IMG/VR virus record: IMGVR_UViG_3300034068_000289
Coordinates: 1 to 64,000 of that record
DNA length: 64,000 nt
Strand: one strand, 5' to 3'
Source of the DNA: a virus
Part shown: one piece after another, positions 60,135 to 64,000 of the stretch
How positions within the stretch are numbered: the first letter of the stretch is position 1
Layout of the letters: each line of letters begins with the position of its first letter
Position numbers and translations under genes: made by a program
Notes under the pieces: generated by a model
The model's database searches: none
Seen by the model: only the letters and a program-made list of their open reading frames with translations
Told to the model about the DNA's origin: nothing

Positions 60135-60586
60135 TAGGCACCAACCTTTACAAACGAAGTAGTAGAAGAATCGTAAACCCACATCTCAAGTGGAGACGTT
60201 CCCTTTTTAATCCAAATTAAACCATTAACAAGTCCAGTAGTTGGGGTTGCTGACTGATACTGAGAGGTTGCAAATTGAATTCCGCTTCCACCAGTAAGAT
60301 CTGAGTCTACCCAAATCATTCCATCAACAATAGAAGATGGTTCATTTGCTGTATAGGTGCTTCCAATTCCTTTTGCATTAATTGCTGCAATGTCAGTTTT
60401 AATATCTTTAATGTGACCTACAAGAGATGGCCTAACAATGTCTGCCTCTGTTGATGGGGGAGTCTTTGATCCATAGTGATAAATTCGGAGGGCTTCCTGA
60501 ATGTCTGCAGCCTCGTCCATTCCAGGAACCTTTGTATTAAATACGCCTGTTCCGTTATCTGTGTTGTCTATGTTTTTATTTGCCAT
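60134..60586 (-). CDS. Fibre/tip structural protein
   Basis: A 150-residue protein. The N-terminal part (MDEAADIQEALRIYHYGS) is helical and polar; the second half has two repeats of the block G-L-V-N-G-L-I-W-I/SI-VDGMIWVDS, which is a short beta motif (MIWVDSDLTGG and LIWIKKGTSP) seen in fibres. TGG-TATAAT (60604-60612) overlaps the preceding stop codon, and AAGGTG gives a short leader. Confidence 0.5.
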   Translation of the reverse strand: MANKNIDNTDNGTGVFNTKVPGMDEAADIQEALRIYHYGSKTPPSTEADIVRPSLVGHIKDIKTDIAAINAKGIGSTYTANEPSSIVDGMIWVDSDLTGGSGIQFATSQYQSATPTTGLVNGLIWIKKGTSPLEMWVYDSSTTSFVKVGA

Positions 60587-60603
60587 TTATTTTCACCTTT
60601 TCG

Positions 60604-60612
60604 ATTATACCA
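60604..60612 (-). promoter_or_regulatory. Extended -10 promoter of the gene at 60586
   Basis: TGG-TATAAT on the minus strand, 17 bases before the ATG, with AAGGTG inside the short leader. It overlaps the stop codon of the preceding gene. Confidence 0.55.
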
Positions 60613-61183
60613 CAGTAATCAGAATATGAACCTTGCGGGTATCGGCTATCTGAGACCATGTCCCTCCTGAAAATTCTGCAGCCTTAATCGTAATAGGCAG
60701 AGTAAGTGTGTCATTTGTAACCGTAACCGCACCAACCGAAATAGATGAAGCGATTGGGTTAGTTCCAACAATGCTATGCTGAATGTTAAAGTTTGCAGCA
60801 GTTAGGTTTTGATTGTTTGTTAAAGATGCAATCTTTTGAACATTGAAGGTGATTGTTCTTGATCCTTCAGAAAAAACAACGTCTAGATTTTCTGAATAAA
60901 TTGCGGGATTAACTTTAAGTCTTGAAGTCCACTTGTTTCCCCCAGGCTCAGAAATATATTCATACATGTAGGTATATTCTGAATCAGCCTTAGATACATT
61001 TATTGCCCAGTCCCCAATATTTGGAACTTGACTTCCTAAAGCGCCAGAGTTGTTTGGATTCTGGTTTGAAGAAAAAATTTTGCTTCCTCTTGTGCCTGAT
61101 GGACCAAAGTCAACATCTAGGTTTACAATATCTGGACCACCAATTACAGTGATAGTGTCTGTAGATAAAAGTAGTTCTGCCAT
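60605..61183 (-). CDS. Beta-rich virion protein
   Basis: A 192-residue protein of alternating strands, with DTITVIGGPDIVNLDVDFGPSGTRG at the start and a long strand pair (SRTITFNVQKIASLTNNQ). It begins 1 base after the stop of the 115-residue protein. Nothing in it is diagnostic. The setting among fibre and beta-sandwich genes suggests a tail-tip or fibre component. Confidence 0.45.
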   Translation of the reverse strand: MAELLLSTDTITVIGGPDIVNLDVDFGPSGTRGSKIFSSNQNPNNSGALGSQVPNIGDWAINVSKADSEYTYMYEYISEPGGNKWTSRLKVNPAIYSENLDVVFSEGSRTITFNVQKIASLTNNQNLTAANFNIQHSIVGTNPIASSISVGAVTVTNDTLTLPITIKAAEFSGGTWSQIADTRKVHILITVV

Positions 61184-61184
61184 A

Positions 61185-61532
61185 TTACGCTCCAGTTACG
61201 TCTGCTGTTACAGTGACTGTTCCAGTTAGAAGTGTATAAATTTTTGTTGCGCCTTGAGTAATTTGAACATCATACACATACTCTGTTCCAGCAGTCAATG
61301 TTCTTCCAGTGGCAGGTAAAATTGAACAAGTAATATAACTGTTGTTTGAAGCAATGCTGGCAGTTGCTGCGACGGTAAAAGATGGATTTTCTCCACGGGA
61401 TGTACTTATAGTAAAAGTTGCACCGTAGTTTAAAAGTGAGAAAATGGCACCAGAAGAATCTTTAGGGTATATGTTGAACTCATAGGTGTCACCCTTATAA
61501 TAGTTAATATTGTATGTGCCTGGAAATGCCAT
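61185..61532 (-). CDS. Beta-sandwich virion protein, distant copy of the WTVVKGD family
   Basis: A 115-residue beta protein, MAFPGTYNINYYKGDTYEFNIYPKDSSG. The KGD-x-x-x-F-x-I-Y-x-x-D segment corresponds to that of the proteins at 55203 and 62355. The rest resembles small baseplate upper-protein N-terminal folds. TGG-TATAAT (61548-61556) and AGGAGG precede the ATG. Confidence 0.5.
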   Translation of the reverse strand: MAFPGTYNINYYKGDTYEFNIYPKDSSGAIFSLLNYGATFTISTSRGENPSFTVAATASIASNNSYITCSILPATGRTLTAGTEYVYDVQITQGATKIYTLLTGTVTVTADVTGA

Positions 61533-61547
61533 TATTCCTCCTGCTTA

Positions 61548-61556
61548 ATTATACCA
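61548..61556 (-). promoter_or_regulatory. Extended -10 promoter of the gene at 61532
   Basis: TGG-TATAAT on the minus strand, 15 bases before the ATG, with AGGAGG between them. It overlaps the preceding gene's end region. Confidence 0.55.
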
Positions 61557-61558
61557 TG

Positions 61559-62254
61559 TTAGAACGTTGAAATATAGATTGATTTTAAAACTGCCATGGA
61601 GTCTAGGTCTGCCCTTAGTTGTGGAACTATGCCACTTGACTTGTCTACGCTATCGTCTAGATATAGTAAGTGGGTTGTTGATAGTTCGTAGTCATATTGG
61701 TATTTAAGGTTTGCAACAAAACTTGTAACAGCCTTACCAGTGTCTGGAAAATAGGATCTTGCCCAAACCTCAGTATTATTACCATATGTCGCTAAATCAA
61801 AAGTGTATGTAATTCTAAGTTGTGACCCAATGTCTAAATGCTTTAGGTTGACTCTACGAGTTTCAGGATTATATAGACTTATATTGTCTTTAGGTAAATA
61901 TTTTTCATTTGTTCCCTTGCCAAGAGCATCTACATAAACGTCTACCCAGCCATCGTCTCCACGTGTTGCTCCAAGTGAAAAATTTACAGGGTTTCTATTG
62001 TCGTAATTAGCCCATCCATCGGCAAATAAAGACTTTCCATCCTTGCCTGCTGGTCCACGTTCGCCTTGTACTCCTGCGGGCCCCTGCGGGCCTGTCTGGC
62101 CATCTAATCCCCTAGGTCCTGCTGGCCCCTGTGGACCTTGAACTGGTATATAAAGACTGCTGTCTATAGATCCTATTTCTTGTGATTGCTGAACTTGATC
62201 AGCGTAATTTGTTTTTCTGCTACCTGGAAAATCTGTGCTTTTGCTTAATGACAT
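61559..62254 (-). CDS. Collagen-like fibre protein
   Basis: A 231-residue protein with 12 uninterrupted Gly-X-Y triplets at residues 40-75 ([12 protein letters not shown] and so on) between a polar N-terminal part and a beta-rich C-terminal domain ([31 protein letters not shown]). Collagen-like stretches trimerise phage fibres. Proline stands only in X positions, not in the Y position preferred by classical prolyl-4-hydroxylases. It is coupled to the 33-residue gene by TAATG. Confidence 0.75.
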   Translation of the reverse strand: MSLSKSTDFPGSRKTNYADQVQQSQEIGSIDSSLYIPVQGPQGPAGPRGLDGQTGPQGPAGVQGERGPAGKDGKSLFADGWANYDNRNPVNFSLGATRGDDGWVDVYVDALGKGTNEKYLPKDNISLYNPETRRVNLKHLDIGSQLRITYTFDLATYGNNTEVWARSYFPDTGKAVTSFVANLKYQYDYELSTTHLLYLDDSVDKSSGIVPQLRADLDSMAVLKSIYISTF

Positions 62255-62355
62255 TACTTCTTAACCTTGAAGGTTTGTGACTTGCCAGACTGATATGTTA
62301 TCTTGATAATTGATGGCAGGTTGTTTTTATTTTCAGAAACCTTAATAACTGGCAT
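62254..62355 (-). CDS. Tiny 33-residue protein
   Basis: A 33-residue reading, MPVIKVSENKNNLPSIIKI then TYQSGKSQTFKVKK. Both ends sit in TAATG junctions (62355 and 62254) with genuine neighbours, which strongly suggests translation. It is basic at the end and looks like two short beta strands. No family is recognised. Confidence 0.6.
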   Translation of the reverse strand: MPVIKVSENKNNLPSIIKITYQSGKSQTFKVKK

Positions 62356-62768
62356 TAGAGTGCTCCTCCAAGAAATGTAACATCACCAAGAACTGATATG
62401 GTTCCAATGATAGGGGTCCATATAACGTCTAGTGCATCGGTTTCCCCATTAATAGTTACCTGTACGTCAAACATTAATTCGGTAACTTTTGATCTATACC
62501 CAGTGCCCCAGTCTTTTGTGATAGAGGCTGGTGCCTTTATAATAATAGTTCCTGCGGATGGTTTTGTGACTGTTAAAATATCAACCACGTCTGATTGCTT
62601 ATCGTAGGCTGTAGCAATAAAGTCCCAGGTGGTTATGTTGTACGGAGTTACTTCATCATCATCTAAAAAATTAACAGTTATAGAGGCTGTATCGCCACGG
62701 ACTACAGACCATTTGATATTTACAGGGTCTGCTCCAAAAATTTCAGGGCCATAAGAAGATGAACTCAT
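62355..62768 (-). CDS. Beta-sandwich virion protein (WTVVKGD family), copy 2
   Basis: A 137-residue beta protein with VNIKWSVVRGDTASITVNFLDDDEVTPYNITTWDF. It is paralogous to the protein at 55203. It is the first gene of the host-contact operon and has TTGGTA (62800-62805) and TGG-TATAAT (62777-62785) with 17 bases between them; the ATG follows 8 bases after the box, so the leader is 1-3 bases at most. Confidence 0.55.
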   Translation of the reverse strand: MSSSSYGPEIFGADPVNIKWSVVRGDTASITVNFLDDDEVTPYNITTWDFIATAYDKQSDVVDILTVTKPSAGTIIIKAPASITKDWGTGYRSKVTELMFDVQVTINGETDALDVIWTPIIGTISVLGDVTFLGGAL

Positions 62769-62776
62769 AATACTTG

Positions 62777-62805
62777 ATTATACCATAAAAAATGACTAAT
62801 ACCAA
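62777..62805 (-). promoter_or_regulatory. Promoter of the host-contact operon
   Basis: TGG-TATAAT (62777-62785) and TTGGTA (62800-62805) are spaced 17 bases apart on the minus strand. The -35 overlaps the 3' arm of the hairpin described below, so the two control signals are physically nested. Confidence 0.65.
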
Positions 62806-62838
62806 GGTGGTGGGTATAAGACAACCAAGGTATTAGTC
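62787..62838 (-). ncRNA. Probable 52-nt hairpin RNA ending in its own terminator
   Basis: Perfect 10-bp arms (GACTAATACC at 62794-62803 and its complement at 62829-62838) enclose a 25-base loop, and six T follow on the minus strand. TGG-TATAAT at 62845-62853 places +1 on the first base of the stem. The transcript would therefore be a short hairpin that ends at the T-tract, just before the promoter of the next gene. It may be a regulatory RNA or a transcriptional insulator. No protein can be encoded in it. Confidence 0.5.
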
Positions 62839-62844
62839 TTTAAA

Positions 62845-62853
62845 ATTATACCA
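62845..62853 (-). promoter_or_regulatory. Extended -10 promoter of the hairpin RNA
   Basis: TGG-TATAAT on the minus strand; seven bases lie between the box and the start of the hairpin. A copy of AAAACGGACA (62855-62864) adjoins it upstream and may be an operator. Confidence 0.55.
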
Positions 62854-62854
62854 T

Positions 62855-62919
62855 AAAACGGACAATACAGACATGATATTAAAGTTTACCAGATTGTTAC
62901 AATTGAGAATGTCCGTTTT
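62855..62919. repeat. AAAACGGACA inverted pair
   Basis: AAAACGGACA (62855-62864) and its exact reverse complement TGTCCGTTTT (62910-62919) are 45 bases apart. A third copy in the first orientation lies at 63325-63334, in codons 2-5 of the plus-strand gene. The three sites flank three predicted promoters. Confidence 0.6.
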
Positions 62920-63035
62920 GTTACCATAAGTCTTTTATGCCAGGATTGCGATAGTGTATACTTAAATATATATAAGAGAAAAGAACTATCTTTAAGGTTT
63001 GTATATAGAAGATATCTTATATATAGTATATAGAG

Positions 63036-63287
63036 TTACTTTGATTTTGAAATATACTCAATTAGAGTATCATACATATGGTCCAATTTTCTTTCCATAT
63101 CTTGTCTTCGGTTATCTGCTTCGTTAATTCTAATTTCTAATCTCGAAACCTGGTCTTTTAAACTTGATCCAGAATTCGGTTTAAGTTCGACGAGATAATG
63201 TTTTACCAACCACTTGATTCCAAATGCGATTGATGATACAATTGTTAGGATGGCTACGATTAGCGAAGCCCAGTCTTGTACTGTCAT
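63036..63287 (-). CDS. Small membrane protein with coiled coil (holin-like)
   Basis: An 83-residue protein, MTVQDWASLIVAILTIVSS. A single hydrophobic helix spans about 6-28, followed by a basic stretch and a heptad-patterned coiled coil (LKDQVSRLEIRINEADNRRQDM). Many phage holins and holin-like proteins in actinophages have this shape, but it could equally be another membrane anchor. The start at 63287 is chosen because TATAAT at 63297-63302 lies 9 bases upstream and no ribosome site exists; a reading from 63335 crosses the promoter and the divergent gene. Confidence 0.5.
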   Translation of the reverse strand: MTVQDWASLIVAILTIVSSIAFGIKWLVKHYLVELKPNSGSSLKDQVSRLEIRINEADNRRQDMERKLDHMYDTLIEYISKSK

Positions 63288-63296
63288 AATAGTATT

Positions 63297-63313
63297 ATTA
63301 TAAGGGGTATATT
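63297..63313. promoter_or_regulatory. Divergent promoter pair
   Basis: TATAAT (63297-63302, minus strand) serves the membrane protein, and TATATT at about 63308-63313 (plus strand) lies 8 bases before the plus-strand ATG at 63322. Only 34 bases separate the two starts, so both transcripts should have little or no leader. Confidence 0.5.
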
Positions 63314-63321
63314 TTACAAAA

Positions 63322-64000
63322 ATGAAAACGGACATACTTGATACACTGGAGCATTCTCAAAATTTAATTATATCTCCTGATATGGATGGTTTGGTGTCGG
63401 CGCAGTTATTAAATCGTTTTAACGGTTCGAAAATAGTTGGCACGTATGACAAGAACATTCTTTGTTTAGCAGATGGCGCAAATCCAGATGAATGCTTGTT
63501 CGTCGATTGCGATATGAATCGTCAAAATTATGTGTCACTCGGAAACCATATGCGACTGTTAGATGATTCTATGTCGGTTGAGTCTTTCAATCCGAATGTT
63601 CACTTCGGCGTCTCGACATATAGCGACAAGTTTCCATATGCAACTGCGTTTTTAATTTCGTTCGCAACAGAGGTTCAAACCTCCGCCTCTGACCTTATCC
63701 GCATGGCATACGCTGATTCAACTCTTAAGAATATGGAGTCTTACAGCGCTAACATGATCAATTGGTCAAAACGGATGGAACATCCTGCAGTAAAGTATAT
63801 TACAGACAATTCGGACATTGCAAGAGAGAATGATGTGCAAGCAAGGTTTGACTATATTCAGCAATCTTTTACATCTAAGAGATATGGCAAAGATCGATAT
63901 ATACAAACCCTAAATACGGCATTTGAAGAGCAAGGGGTAGCATTTGAACCGCTTGTAACTGGTAAGAAATATATGTGTGACAAAGTTGGTATTAACACTG
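63322..64000 (+). CDS. Plus-strand gene, DHH-phosphoesterase-like N-terminus (runs off the right edge)
   Basis: At least 226 residues, MKTDILDTLEHSQNLIISPDMDGLVSAQLL. The segment LIISPDMDGLVSAQLL and the later LFVDCDMNR resemble the first two metal-binding motifs of DHH-family phosphoesterases (x-D-x-DG-x-x-SA and V-D-x-D), although the first position is unusual (P-D-M-D). DHH proteins include RecJ, oligoribonucleases and cyclic dinucleotide hydrolases. It starts a plus-strand unit beyond the window. Codons such as TCG and CGT are more frequent than in the minus-strand genes, so it may have a different history. The call is tentative. Confidence 0.4.
   Translation, partial: MKTDILDTLEHSQNLIISPDMDGLVSAQLLNRFNGSKIVGTYDKNILCLADGANPDECLFVDCDMNRQNYVSLGNHMRLLDDSMSVESFNPNVHFGVSTYSDKFPYATAFLISFATEVQTSASDLIRMAYADSTLKNMESYSANMINWSKRMEHPAVKYITDNSDIARENDVQARFDYIQQSFTSKRYGKDRYIQTLNTAFEEQGVAFEPLVTGKKYMCDKVGINT

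Larger units (their letters stand above)
62839..63035. other. AT-rich regulatory space
   Basis: About 200 bases without a convincing gene. It has the hairpin-RNA promoter, the inverted repeat pair and, near 63010-63022, an AAGATATCTT palindrome in a very AT-rich stretch that could terminate the membrane-protein transcript. Readings of at most 18 codons exist, without ribosome sites. Confidence 0.5.

Noticed and set aside
62873-62929. Plus-strand 18-codon reading near the inverted repeat
   Set aside because: No ribosome site and a -10 box that is not convincing; too short to support.
1-64000. tRNA genes, insertion sequences, integrase or attachment sites
   Set aside because: None found by reading both strands; no tRNA-like cloverleaf, transposase or recombinase motif was seen, although tRNA detection by eye is not exhaustive.

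Overview
The window is a nearly fully coding segment of an AT-rich tailed double-stranded DNA phage (Caudoviricetes) with a siphovirus-type layout. The evidence is a TerL/TerS pair, an HK97-type portal, protease-scaffold and major capsid set, a tail tube, tail assembly chaperones, a very long tape measure, its own replisome and an endolysin. Both ends are open: TerL runs off the left edge and a plus-strand gene runs off the right. No integrase, repressor, tRNA or CRISPR array was seen. The host cannot be read directly. Frequent extended -10 promoters and start codons placed almost on the predicted +1 (leaderless mRNAs), together with an AT-rich genome and a B12-type ribonucleotide reductase, would fit a phage of AT-rich aquatic Actinobacteria; that is inference only.

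Almost everything lies on the minus strand, so transcription runs from right to left. From the right: an open-ended plus-strand gene and a divergent small membrane protein (63.0-64.0 kb); a regulatory patch with a probable 52-nt hairpin RNA and repeated 10-mers (62.78-62.92 kb); a host-contact module of beta-sandwich proteins, a collagen-like fibre, a PASTA/(INT)n/Hint protein, two 2-oxoglutarate (2OG) oxygenases, the only internal plus-strand gene (endolysin), alanine-rich tail fibres and an FN3/Phe-Gly repeat/Hint protein (48.3-62.8 kb). This is followed by a sulfotransferase, two more 2OG oxygenases, a small ORF, a class II ribonucleotide reductase and a further 2OG oxygenase (44.2-49.0 kb).

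Next come a giant lectin-like virion protein, portal, protease-scaffold, capsid, neck proteins, tail tube, duplicated tail assembly chaperones, a 2859-residue tape measure and the distal tail proteins (14.8-44.2 kb). The replication block follows: small DNA-binding proteins, DnaB-type helicase, DnaG-type primase, a probable ssDNA-binding protein, DnaE polymerase and a RecA-like recombinase (6.2-14.8 kb). The leftmost block has nucleases (PD-(D/E)XK, Cas4/RecB-like, RuvC-like), three adjacent 2OG oxygenases, small proteins and TerS/TerL (0-6.2 kb).

The most distinctive content is a pair of unrelated repeat proteins, each ending in a Hedgehog/intein-type Hint domain. Each is followed on the same strand by genes of potential modifying enzymes: sulfotransferase plus two 2OG oxygenases, and two 2OG oxygenases. 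The window holds eight 2OG-Fe(II) oxygenase-like genes. A reasonable hypothesis is a phage-encoded system for post-translational processing and modification of virion surface proteins. Genes are tightly packed by ATGA or TAATG overlaps, and these overlaps decide many of the starts given here.
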